Assembly (NCBI RefSeq): GCF_015207525.1
Contig: NZ_JADEWR010000033.1
Location: forward strand, 16,830 to 73,797
Direction of reading: 5' to 3'
Source: Nodosilinea sp. LEGE 06152
GTDB taxonomy: Bacteria; Cyanobacteriota; Cyanobacteriia; Phormidesmidales; Phormidesmidaceae
DNA length: 56,968 nt
The notes under the pieces are model-generated. The model was not told the DNA's origin and did not search any database. It was given only the letters and a program-made list of their open reading frames with translations. A program made the translations under genes and the position numbers. Positions 23,789 to 32,215 of this stretch are shown here, piece by piece (within the stretch, counting starts at the first letter, position 1; the number at the start of each line of letters is the position of its first letter).

Positions 23789-26700
23789 CTATTGCAGCAG
23801 GGTTTGATAAATCCGCTGAGTGTCAGCGCTGGGGTCGAGGCCCAGCTCATCCTGCAAAATCTGCATGCACTGGTGATAGATCTGAATGGCCGTGGCGCGA
23901 TCGCCGTTCTGACTGTGGAGCTGCATCAGCGCTTGGTAGGTCGATTCGCGCAGGGGGTCGGTTTGCAGCAGCAGCTGGCCGTAGCGAATGGCCTGGGGAT
24001 ACTGCTGCTGGTGCTGAAGCACGGCAACAAGCCGATCTAGCGCCTCCAGGTAGCGCTGGTGAAGGCGATCGCGGGTCTGCGCCAGCCACTCGTAGTCGAG
24101 CTGGGGCAGCAGGGCACCGCTGTAGTAGGCGATCGCCGCTTCCAGGTCGTGCTGCTGACTGGCCCTGTCTTCGGCTGGGGCGGCCTCAGCGCGGCCCAGG
24201 GCAACTTCAAAGGCGGCCACATCCAGGCTAAAGCTCGACTCTGGTTTCCACTGCACCAGCTGAGCCTCAATGTGCAAAAACGAGTCTGGCTCAGGCAGCG
24301 CCTGCCGCAGGTTGTAGAGATCTTTGCGCAGGGCCGTGCGAGACTGCGCCTCGCCGAGATCTGGGTAGAGACCGTAGGCCATCTGCTGGCGGCGGTGGGG
24401 GCTCTGGGGATGGAGCACCAGATAGGCCAGCAGCGCCTGCGATCGCTCACTGGTGACAGCCAGGGTCTCGCCGCCGTAGCGCAGGCTGAAGCCATTAAAG
24501 AGCTGTATTTGGAGCCGGGGCACCTCTCCCGAAGCCGGGGCGACCTCCCTCGCCTCGGACGGCCTTGGGGTCAAGGTCGCGCCGACGATTGAGGGCTCAG
24601 CGGCAGGCCCCCTCCAGCCCAGGGTGGGGTCGTAGCCAGTGAGGTGGCTGGGAAAGCTAGCCGTTTCCCATAGCGAGTCGGTGGGGGGTGGCCCCGAAGC
24701 AGCGGGCGGCGCAGGCGGTAGCCCCACAGGCGAGGCGGGATCGACGGCCCCCAATTCCTTCAGCACCGCTAGCTGACCGGCGGTGAGCCCCTGAACTCCG
24801 GTAACCACCATGCCTTCGTAGGGGCGCTCGGGCTGGAGCGATCGCACCTCTTCGCCCGTGGCGCAGCGCCAGAGTTTGATCATGCCGTCGTTGCTGCTGC
24901 TGGCCAGGGTTTGCCCATCGGCGCTAAAGGCCACGGCCTGCACCTGGTTGGTGTGGCCACCCAGGGTGCGCAGTAGCGCTCCGGTCTCGAGATCCCAGAG
25001 CCGGATGGTGGAGTCGCCGCTGGCGCTGGCCAAAATGGGCTCTACCGGGCTAAAGATCACCGATTGCACCTGGCTGCGGTGGCCCCTAAAAACCTGCAAC
25101 AGTTCGCCGCTGGCGCTATCCCACAGACGAATGGTCTGGTCGGCACCGCCGCTGGCTACCCACTGGCCGTTGGGGTGCCAGGCGACGGTGAGCAGCCACT
25201 TGTCGTGGCCCTGCAACAGCCGGATCTGCTCGCCGGTCTCGGTGTGCCACAGCCGCAGGGTTTCGTCATCGCCGCCGCTGGCCAGCAGGGGCTGCACCGG
25301 GTTCCAGGCCACCGATCGCACCTTGTTGGTGTGGCCGCTTAGCACCCGCAGGCACTGGCCAGTGGCCACCTGCCACAGCCGAATGGTGCCGTCGGCACTG
25401 CCGCTGGCCAGCCACTGACTGGTAGGGTCCCAGGTCAGAGATCGCACCGAGTCGGTGTGCCCCCGCAGAATTTGGCTGGTTCTTTCGCGCTGGGGCTGAG
25501 CGACTGCCTGCCCTTCCCACAGGCGAATGGTTTTGTCGGTACTGCCGCTGGCCAGGGTGCAGCCATCGGGGCTAAACTGAGCGGCGCGCACCCAAAGACT
25601 GTGACCCGGCAGCGTGGCCAGAATTGCCCCGGTCTGCCAGTCCCAGAGGCGCACGATACCGTCCAGACTACCGCTCACCAGCCAGGGCTGATGGGGATGA
25701 AAGGCAACCGCAAAGATCTGGTTGGTAAATCCCCGCAGGGTTTTCAGGCAGTGGCCGGTCTGCACATCCCAAAATTTCAGGGTTTGGTCATCGCCCCCGC
25801 TGGCTAGCTGCGGCTGGTTAAAGGCCAAGGCCCACACCCAGTCGTGGTGATCGCGCAGGGTGCGCAGCGCGTTGCCCGATGGGAGTTCCCACAGTTTGAT
25901 GGTCTGATCAGCGCTGCTGCTAGCCAACAGCTGGCCGTCAGCACTAAAGGCCACGGCGAGAACGGGGTGACTGTGGCCATACAGGGTCAGATAGCCGGTT
26001 TGCGTGGCCACATCCCACAGCCGAATTGTTTTGTCGGAGCTGCCGCTGGCCAGAGTTTTACTATCCCCATGCCAGGCCAGCGTCCAAATGCGATCGCGGT
26101 GGCCCTCCAGCGTAGCCACACAACGGCCCGTGGCGGCGTCCCAAAGTTTCACTGTGCAGTCAGAGCTGCCGCTGGCCAAATAGGTACCGTCTGGGCTAAA
26201 GGCCACGGCGCGCACCGGGCCATCATGGCCCACAAGGGTTGCCACAGCGCTGCCAGTGTGGGTATCCCACAGTTTGAGGGTGCCGTCGTGGCTGCCGCTG
26301 GCCAGCTGCCCCTGGGGATGAAAGGCGATCGCCTGCACGTAATTGGTGTGGCCCGCGAGGGTTTGCAGCGCCTGGCCTGTGGCAATATCCCACAGGTGAA
26401 TCATGGCGTCGTCGCCGCCGCTGGCCAGGGTGCGGCCATCGGGGCTAAAGGCCACCGCCTTAGCCCAGTCGGTGTGCCCCGGCACGGTCAAGAGCAGCTG
26501 ATAGTCGGCCAGTCGCCACACCCGCAGGTTGCCATTGCTGTCGCCCGCCGCCAGCAGGGTGCGGTCTGGGCTGTAGGCGATCGATAAAATGCTGCTGAAG
26601 GTTTGACTAAAGACCGCGTGAATGAAGTGGGCCTGGGTAAAGTTAACTCGGCGCAGCAGGGCTTTGGGCAGGTAGGCATGGCGCAGGCTGAGGTGAGAAA

Positions 26701-28069
26701 AATCGTAGCCCGCCAGATCAAGGCCGAGCTGGGCGCAGAGGTTGAGCAAATTGCCGCCGCCGTAGCCCGGCATCTGAGCTTCGCAGCGGCGCACCTCCCC
26801 CAGCAGCCGCAGAATTTGCTGCTCTAGGGCCGCTTCAGAGCTAAAGGTGTGGCTAAACTGGCGGGCGATCGGCTGCAAGAGCAGCCGCCGCTGGCTGTCG
26901 CGCAGGTAGTCATCGACGGTGGTTTTGATCAGGGCGTGGCGCAGAAATACAACGAGATCGGCGCTAGCCAGCTCGTAGGAAATCCGCTCAATCAGCTGGT
27001 CGCTGACGTACTCCATCACCACGGGCTGCTGGCTGTAGCGCCCCGCCTGCGTCTCAATCAGGCTTCTCCAGCGCAGCGACTCCAGAGCTTCTAGCACCTG
27101 CGGACGAGTGACCGAGGGCTGAATGTCGGCGACCAGCTCTGCAATTGATGTCCAGTCGCGGTTGATGGCCAGCCAGCACATGACCGTTCGCTCTAGCTCA
27201 GACAGCCGCCGAAACTGCTGATCGAGCAGGCGCTGTAGACCGTTAAAGATGACGGTGTCTTCGGCTAAAAACCCGGCCACGTCACCGTCAAACAAGCTTT
27301 GAATGGAGGTGGCGACAATTTTTAGGGCTAGGGGGCTGTTGCCGTAGCGGTGGGCCAGCTGCCGCTTCTCGTCGGCCGAGCCGATTAGCCCTTTGGCCTC
27401 GCACAGGGCAAGGGCCGCTTCTAGAGATCCTGTTAACAGATGCGATCGCACCGGCAGCCCGTTGCCGGCCAGCATGCCCACCACGGCGGGCTGCTCTCGA
27501 CTGGTCACCACCACACAGCTCTGGTGGCGCGTTTCTGCCACAATTTGCAGCAGGTCGTCGTAGTCTTCGTACCCATCGCGAAAGTAGCCAGCCCGCTCGC
27601 CCTCGTGCAGCAGGGTTTCCATGTTGTCGAGCATCAGCAGACACCGGCTCTGCCGCAGCCAGTAGAGCAGCTGTTTGAGCGTGCCCCCGGTATCCTGCTG
27701 GTCAGAGACAAACCCCACCAGGTCTTCGAGCAGTTCATCTAGGGCTGGGGCATGGCGCAGCGATCGCCAAATTATTCTCTCAAAGGGAGGCTGGGGCAGG
27801 TCTACCAGGGTCTCGACTAGCTTGGCCGTCAGCGTGGTTTTGCCAATGCCGCCCATGCCCAACACCGCCACCAGGCGACAGCCGTCGTCATCGACCCACT
27901 GCGCCAGAGTGGCAATCTCCGCCTCGCGACCGAAGAAAACCGAGACGTCTGGAGCTTCACCCCAGTCGATGGCAGGGCTCGAACCTAGAGGACTTTTCAC
28001 CACGCGGCCCCAGAATTGGGTAGCGATCGCTGTATCCGTAGCCCAGTTCTGCGATCGCCTGATCAGCAC
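23789..28069 (-). CDS. STAND regulator: NB-ARC ATPase, 14 WD40 repeats, SARP/BTAD domain
   Basis: A 1426-residue signal-transduction ATPase. NB-ARC spans about residues 45-330, with P-loop GMGGIGKTT (71-79), the CLLMLDNME Walker B strand and VVVTSREQP. A helical region and a short pentapeptide-like stretch follow. There are 14 WD40 repeats (about 490-1115), two seven-blade propellers; most blades end in (I/L)(R/K)LW. A linker rich in Pro follows. The last 241 residues are AfsR/SARP-like: a winged-helix part (about 1186-1285) and a TPR-type BTAD (DYEWLAQTRDRL ... DPLRESTYQALMQLHSQNGD). The order WD40-then-SARP is the reverse of Streptomyces AfsR, where SARP leads. Start is a GTG right after an in-frame stop, and the usual N-terminal helical domain of cyanobacterial WD40-STAND proteins is mostly missing. 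Confidence 0.9.
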   Translation of the reverse strand: MLIRRSQNWATDTAIATQFWGRVVKSPLGSSPAIDWGEAPDVSVFFGREAEIATLAQWVDDDGCRLVAVLGMGGIGKTTLTAKLVETLVDLPQPPFERIIWRSLRHAPALDELLEDLVGFVSDQQDTGGTLKQLLYWLRQSRCLLMLDNMETLLHEGERAGYFRDGYEDYDDLLQIVAETRHQSCVVVTSREQPAVVGMLAGNGLPVRSHLLTGSLEAALALCEAKGLIGSADEKRQLAHRYGNSPLALKIVATSIQSLFDGDVAGFLAEDTVIFNGLQRLLDQQFRRLSELERTVMCWLAINRDWTSIAELVADIQPSVTRPQVLEALESLRWRSLIETQAGRYSQQPVVMEYVSDQLIERISYELASADLVVFLRHALIKTTVDDYLRDSQRRLLLQPIARQFSHTFSSEAALEQQILRLLGEVRRCEAQMPGYGGGNLLNLCAQLGLDLAGYDFSHLSLRHAYLPKALLRRVNFTQAHFIHAVFSQTFSSILSIAYSPDRTLLAAGDSNGNLRVWRLADYQLLLTVPGHTDWAKAVAFSPDGRTLASGGDDAMIHLWDIATGQALQTLAGHTNYVQAIAFHPQGQLASGSHDGTLKLWDTHTGSAVATLVGHDGPVRAVAFSPDGTYLASGSSDCTVKLWDAATGRCVATLEGHRDRIWTLAWHGDSKTLASGSSDKTIRLWDVATQTGYLTLYGHSHPVLAVAFSADGQLLASSSADQTIKLWELPSGNALRTLRDHHDWVWALAFNQPQLASGGDDQTLKFWDVQTGHCLKTLRGFTNQIFAVAFHPHQPWLVSGSLDGIVRLWDWQTGAILATLPGHSLWVRAAQFSPDGCTLASGSTDKTIRLWEGQAVAQPQRERTSQILRGHTDSVRSLTWDPTSQWLASGSADGTIRLWQVATGQCLRVLSGHTNKVRSVAWNPVQPLLASGGDDETLRLWHTETGEQIRLLQGHDKWLLTVAWHPNGQWVASGGADQTIRLWDSASGELLQVFRGHRSQVQSVIFSPVEPILASASGDSTIRLWDLETGALLRTLGGHTNQVQAVAFSADGQTLASSSNDGMIKLWRCATGEEVRSLQPERPYEGMVVTGVQGLTAGQLAVLKELGAVDPASPVGLPPAPPAASGPPPTDSLWETASFPSHLTGYDPTLGWRGPAAEPSIVGATLTPRPSEAREVAPASGEVPRLQIQLFNGFSLRYGGETLAVTSERSQALLAYLVLHPQSPHRRQQMAYGLYPDLGEAQSRTALRKDLYNLRQALPEPDSFLHIEAQLVQWKPESSFSLDVAAFEVALGRAEAAPAEDRASQQHDLEAAIAYYSGALLPQLDYEWLAQTRDRLHQRYLEALDRLVAVLQHQQQYPQAIRYGQLLLQTDPLRESTYQALMQLHSQNGDRATAIQIYHQCMQILQDELGLDPSADTQRIYQTLLQ

Positions 28070-28215
28070 TCATCGAGATCGTCAGACCCAGCGGCTACTG
28101 ACAATTATATTAAGTGAAGCAGAGACCAGAGGTTCCCCTACTTCAGCACCCCTAGCGCTAGCCAGCTTGCAATGTTTTCTGGCGAACGTGGATGTTCGGT
28201 GCCACTGGGCTCGCC

Positions 28216-29232
28216 CTATCTCCAGCCCGTCAGCACCAGTTTGCCAATTGTCCGCCCCGACTCGATCTGGGCATGGGCCTGGCGCAGGTTGGCGGCGTTG
28301 ATCGGCGAGAGGGTTTGCCCCAGGGAGGTGCGAACTGTCTTAGCATCGATCAGCACCGCCACCTCGTCGAGCAGGTGGCCCTGGTCGCCCATATCGGCGG
28401 TTTGGTACATCGAGCGGGTAAACATAAACTCCCAGGCGAAGGTGGCGCTTTTGCTCTTCAGCAAATTCAGGTCTAGCGGGTCGGTGTTTTCGACAATGCC
28501 GACGATTTTGCCCTGGGGACGAATCAGTTCTGACATCAACGACCAGTAGTCGTCGGTGTTGTTGAAGTTGGCGATAAAGTCAACCTCACGGTGACCCAGC
28601 TGGGTCATTTCTTCGATCATCGCCTCGCTGTAGTCCACCACGTGGTCGGCCCCTAGTTCTCGTACCCAGGCCTGGGATTGAGGCCGCGACGCGGTGGCAA
28701 CTACCACCAACCCGGCCAGTTTGGCTAGCTGAATCGCGATCGACCCCACGCCCCCGGCTCCGCCAATGATCAGAATCGACTGGCCCCGGTTTTCCCCGTT
28801 GCGGCCAATGCCCAGACGGGTAAACAGGGCTTCCCAGGCGGTGATGGTAGTGAGGGGCAGCGCGGCGGCCTCAGCAAACGAGAGGGTCTGGGGCATGGTC
28901 CCGACAATGCGCTCATCCACCAGCTGAAACTCGGCGTTGGAGCCGGGGCGGGTGATGTCTCCGGCGTAGTAGACCGCATCGCCGGGCTTGAAGCGCGTCA
29001 CCCCATCGCCGACGCTGTCGACCACCCCTGCCGCGTCGTAGCCCAGCACTTTGGGGTCATCTTCGACTTTGTCCTTGGGAGCACGCACCTTAGTGTCAAC
29101 CGGGTTGACCGACACAGCCTCGACCCGCACCAGCAGATCGCGGCCCGTGGGGCTGGGCTTGGGCAAGCGAGCGTCGAAGAGTGAGTCTGGATCGCTGATG
29201 GGCAGGTAGTGGGTGAGGGCGACAGCTTTCAT
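28216..29232 (-). CDS. Zinc-type alcohol dehydrogenase / quinone oxidoreductase family protein
   Basis: A medium-chain dehydrogenase/reductase of 338 residues. The N-terminal GroES-like domain (VEAVSVNPVDTKVR, VLGYDAAGVV) lacks the zinc Cys/His ligands, which points to the quinone oxidoreductase/ZADH group. The Rossmann fold starts at ILIIGGAGGVGSIAIQLAK (about residues 150-168). The active-site region has NFNNTDDYWSLMSELIRPQG. Likely NADPH-dependent reduction of a quinone or enone; substrate unknown. I chose the ATG at 29232 (MKAVALTHYLP); the TTG two codons upstream is weaker. Alone between the STAND gene and the MITE region. Confidence 0.85.
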   Translation of the reverse strand: MKAVALTHYLPISDPDSLFDARLPKPSPTGRDLLVRVEAVSVNPVDTKVRAPKDKVEDDPKVLGYDAAGVVDSVGDGVTRFKPGDAVYYAGDITRPGSNAEFQLVDERIVGTMPQTLSFAEAAALPLTTITAWEALFTRLGIGRNGENRGQSILIIGGAGGVGSIAIQLAKLAGLVVVATASRPQSQAWVRELGADHVVDYSEAMIEEMTQLGHREVDFIANFNNTDDYWSLMSELIRPQGKIVGIVENTDPLDLNLLKSKSATFAWEFMFTRSMYQTADMGDQGHLLDEVAVLIDAKTVRTSLGQTLSPINAANLRQAHAQIESGRTIGKLVLTGWR

Positions 29233-29778
29233 AACCAATGGCAGATCAACACCCCCAGTGTGCCTTGCTAAGGGACGAAGCGGGAGCTACCGGGGCCAAA
29301 AATTCTTACCTTTAGGAACAGGGCTAAAACCGCGATCGCCCCCTTATAGCGATGGCCATCGCGCTTGGAATATCGGCCTCTTCCAGTGGCAAAAACTGGG
29401 ACAGCGCCATGGCGTATAGCCACCGCTTTAAGGGACACAAGTCATGTCCTAACCGTTCTGGCGATGGCTATAAATTCAGTCTTATGAAGGATGGGAACAC
29501 CAGCACAGGCTGGCAGTCTGTAATTAAAAGAACAAAACAAGTTATCGAGTTTTCGGTGCATTTACTTGTCTGCTCCGTTTAGTCCCTAGCCATCCCCCAG
29601 TGGTTAGCTCTTTGTGGTGTCCTTTTCTGCCAATTCTGCTTAAAATTTCGATAATTTTGGCTGTTCTTCGCATAACTGCCTCCACCCTGGCTCTTTGACT
29701 TGTTCTAGAGCCACTTTTCTGCGACTGGCGACCTTTTCTGCCTTCGCGCTGAAACTACCTTGTTTAAGGAAACCCCGA
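29233..29778. other. Intergenic region holding the first MITE-like copy and the SLH gene promoter
   Basis: 546 bases between divergent genes. The only feature clearly seen is the 128-bp element listed separately; the rest (29473-29778) is AT-richer and carries no ORF of interest. The SLH gene's promoter must lie in 29480-29770. Confidence 0.5.
29345..29472. mobile_element. MITE-like 128-bp element, copy 1
   Basis: Begins TATAGCGATGGCCATCGCGC and ends GGCGATGGCTATA, so the ends are short inverted repeats (TATAGC / GCTATA). An internal perfect palindrome GCGATGGCCATCGC lies near the left end. The same 128-bp unit occurs at 31172-31299 in the same orientation. No ORF, so non-autonomous. The flanking TA is compatible with an IS630/Tc1-type element, which is inference. 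Confidence 0.75.
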
Positions 29779-31056
29779 ATGATGAGCACCGTACTGAACC
29801 GATCCGCTAAAACCGCAACCCTGGCGACCCTAGGGGCCGTGGCAGGCGCAGCGCTGGCCCTACCCGCGATCGCGCAAACCGCCGAATTCGAAGATGTTGG
29901 CAGCAATTACTGGGCGCGCCCCTTCATCGAGAGCCTGGCCGAAGATGAGATTATTGCCGGATTCCCCGATGGCACCTTTCGCCCCGACCAGCCGGTAACT
30001 CGCGCTCAGTTTGCCGCCATTGTGCGCAACGCCTTTCAGCAGCCCCTCGATCGCACAGCTCCCCGCTTTAGCGATGTGCCGAGCAGCTACTGGGCCAGCG
30101 CCGCGATCGCCGATGCCTACAGTCAGGGCTTTCTCTCTGGCTACCCCAACGGCGCGTTTCAGCCCGAAACCCAGATTCCTCGGGTGCAGGTGCTGGTTGC
30201 CCTGGCCAACGGCCTCGACTACAGCGCCAGCGGCTCAGTGAACGAAGTCCTGGGTACCTACCGCGATGCGGGCCAAATTCCTGAGTATGGCCGTGGCCCT
30301 GTGGCCGCCGCCACCCAAAATCGGCTGGTGGTTAACTACCCCAACGTCGATGTGCTAGGCCCCCAGCGCACCGCCACCCGCGCCGATGTGGCCGCCTTTA
30401 TTTACCAGGCTCTGGTGGCCCAGGGCCGGATGCCTGCCCTGCAGGCTGGATTGAGCGCTAGCAACTACATCGTGGGCTACACCCCCGGCACCAACACCGG
30501 CAGCAACACGGGCAACAACACGGGCAACAACAACAGCTCGCCCCGCCTGGTGGCCAACGGCACTCGGCTAGATGTGCGCTATCCCAATGCCAACGTGGAT
30601 ATTGTGGTTGCCCCCGGCCAGTCTGTAGCTACCAACCTGGAGATCGCCCAGCCCATTCGCAATAGCCAAAACCAGGTGCTAATTCCGGCGGGCAGCAGCG
30701 TACAGGGGCGGATTGTGCCGGTCGAAATTCGCGGTGCTAATGTGACGGCGGCTAAGTTTGTGGCTGACACCCTCACCGTCAACGGGCGCACCTACAACAT
30801 CAATGCCGAGTCGAGCGCGATCGCCGCGACCACCAGCGTCAACACCGGCACGCTACAGGGGGCGTTGATTACGGGTGCCGCCGAGTCGATTTTGACCACC
30901 ATTACCGGCAACCGAAACCTGGGCAGCGTGATTGGCACCGTTATTACCGGCGAAAACCAGCCCACCTCGAACAGTGCGGTCGTGGTCATTCGCCCCAGCG
31001 ATCTCGACCTGACCGTGCGCTCTGACTTCACGGTTGATGCGATCGCCAATAACTAA
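29779..31056 (+). CDS. SLH-domain surface protein
   Basis: A 425-residue exported protein. It has a signal peptide (about residues 1-30, ending LPAIAQTA) and two to three S-layer homology modules (about 34-205): FEDVGSNYWARPFIESLAED, then IAGFPDGTFRPDQPVTRAQF, then FSDVPSSYWASAAIADAY and SGYPNGAFQPETQIPR. A low-complexity TGSNTGNNTGNNNSS linker (about 240-255) follows and then a strand-rich C-terminal domain. SLH modules bind secondary cell-wall polymer or peptidoglycan; in cyanobacteria related proteins are outer-envelope components. The ATG at 29779 (or 29782) has TAAGGA just upstream; the ORF's earlier codon at 29695 would disrupt the signal peptide. Ends at a strong terminator and is bracketed by two MITE-like copies. 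Confidence 0.87.
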   Translation: MMSTVLNRSAKTATLATLGAVAGAALALPAIAQTAEFEDVGSNYWARPFIESLAEDEIIAGFPDGTFRPDQPVTRAQFAAIVRNAFQQPLDRTAPRFSDVPSSYWASAAIADAYSQGFLSGYPNGAFQPETQIPRVQVLVALANGLDYSASGSVNEVLGTYRDAGQIPEYGRGPVAAATQNRLVVNYPNVDVLGPQRTATRADVAAFIYQALVAQGRMPALQAGLSASNYIVGYTPGTNTGSNTGNNTGNNNSSPRLVANGTRLDVRYPNANVDIVVAPGQSVATNLEIAQPIRNSQNQVLIPAGSSVQGRIVPVEIRGANVTAAKFVADTLTVNGRTYNINAESSAIAATTSVNTGTLQGALITGAAESILTTITGNRNLGSVIGTVITGENQPTSNSAVVVIRPSDLDLTVRSDFTVDAIANN

Positions 31057-31132
31057 CACGGCATCCTGGTTGCATACCTCCGATCGTTCAGGGCAAGCGG
31101 CGGCTTGCCCCTACAAATTACCTGTTTGGATT

Positions 31133-31165
31133 CGGGGTTCTCTCAAACGAGAACCCCGTTTTTTT
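31133..31165 (+). terminator. Rho-independent terminator after the SLH gene
   Basis: Perfect 10-bp stem CGGGGTTCTC / GAGAACCCCG with a 6-base loop and seven T. A second hairpin, GGGCAAGC / GCTTGCCC, lies just before it (31091-31110). Confidence 0.9.
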
Positions 31166-31171
31166 GCCGTA

Positions 31172-31299
31172 TATAGCGATGGCCATCGCGCTTAGGGCAT
31201 CGGCCTCTTCCAGCGGCAAAAACTGGGACAGCGCCATGGCGTATAGCCACCGCTCTAGGGGATACAAGCCATGTCCTAACCGTTTTGGCAATAGCTATA
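31172..31299. mobile_element. MITE-like 128-bp element, copy 2
   Basis: Same length and order as copy 1 (29345-29472) and differing at scattered bases. Ends are TATAGCGATGG and TTGGCAATAGCTATA, a slightly better inverted terminal match. It starts 7 bases after the SLH terminator. The two copies are 1.7 kb apart and both on the plus orientation, enclosing only the SLH gene. Confidence 0.75.
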
Positions 31300-31313
31300 T
31301 CTACCACAATTTC

Positions 31314-32117
31314 TCACCGCTTGGCTTTTTCCAGATAGTCGAGCCGCAGCTGGTGGTCGGGGCTAAGCAGGCGGCGGTAGGCCAGCAGCACGACGCCAAA
31401 AATTCCCAGGGCGGCCCCGGCGGCAATCATGAACAAAATCACAATTTGGTAGCGCACGGCATCGATGGGGTTGGCCCCAGCCAAAATTTGCCCGGTCATC
31501 ATGCCGGGCAGGCTGACTAGCCCCATCACCATCATCGAATTAATCGTCGGAATCATGCCGACCCGAATGGCGTTGCGCACCTGGGCGTGGGCGGCCTCCC
31601 ACCGGGTTGCCCCCAGAGCCAGCAGGGTTTCGACCTGATCGCGCTGGGCAATCAGCCCTTCCAAAAAGCGGTCTAGCCCTAAAGAAATGCCGTTGAGAGT
31701 GTTGCCCAGCACCATGCCCAGCATGGGAATCAGGTACTGCGGGTCGTACCAGGGCTGCACCCGAATAATGCCAACCATAGCAAAGCCCGTCACCAGGGCC
31801 GAGGCCGTTAGCACAGACAGCAGGCTGTGCCAGTAGATGCCCGCAAAGCGACGCTGGGTGCGGTTAACCGCAGAAACCCCGGCGATCGCGGTCATCACCA
31901 GCGCGATCGCCACCACCACCAGCGCGTTTTCTTGGGTAAACAGCCACTCCAGCACAAAGCCAATCAGCAATAGCTGCACCACCATACGCAGGGCGGCAAT
32001 CAGCAGCGATTTGCCCAGGCCCAGCTGCAGCGCTGCCGACAGCGCCACGTTCACCAAAATCAGCAGCGCCGCCAGCGCCAGTTGACCATAGCTGATGGCA
32101 ATGTAGTCGCTCTCCAT
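31314..32117 (-). CDS. fetB: FetB-type (UPF0014) ABC transporter permease
   Basis: A 267-residue membrane permease of the UPF0014/YbbM family, which with FetA exports excess iron in E. coli. Six to seven hydrophobic segments are visible (from LALAALLILVNVALSAALQL to the C-terminal VILFMIAAGAALGIFGVVLL). The family core is intact: AALRMVVQLLLIGFVLEW near the start, and MLGMVLGNTLNGISLGLDRF and MMVMGLVSLPGMMTGQILAG later. The ATG at 32117 replaces the ORF's TTG at 32138. Co-transcribed after fetA, with a long hairpin in the 98-base gap. Substrate is inferred from the family. Confidence 0.88.
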   Translation of the reverse strand: MESDYIAISYGQLALAALLILVNVALSAALQLGLGKSLLIAALRMVVQLLLIGFVLEWLFTQENALVVVAIALVMTAIAGVSAVNRTQRRFAGIYWHSLLSVLTASALVTGFAMVGIIRVQPWYDPQYLIPMLGMVLGNTLNGISLGLDRFLEGLIAQRDQVETLLALGATRWEAAHAQVRNAIRVGMIPTINSMMVMGLVSLPGMMTGQILAGANPIDAVRYQIVILFMIAAGAALGIFGVVLLAYRRLLSPDHQLRLDYLEKAKR

Positions 32118-32152
32118 AGGCCGATGCTCAGAATACAAGGAGTCAAGGTACA

Positions 32153-32207
32153 GGGGTTCAAGGTATAAGGTTTAGGGCCGCTCCTTGAACCTTACACCTT
32201 GAACCCC
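32153..32207. repeat. Long hairpin between fetA and fetB
   Basis: Arms of 20 bases (GGGGTTCAAGGTATAAGGTT and AACCTTACACCTTGAACCCC) with a single T/C mismatch that still pairs as G-U in RNA, and a 15-base loop. Related words AAGGTGTAGGG and CCTTACACCTTGAACC recur at 47844-47922. No T-run, so it may be a stability or attenuation element rather than a stop. Confidence 0.75.
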
Positions 32208-32215
32208 ATACCCGC

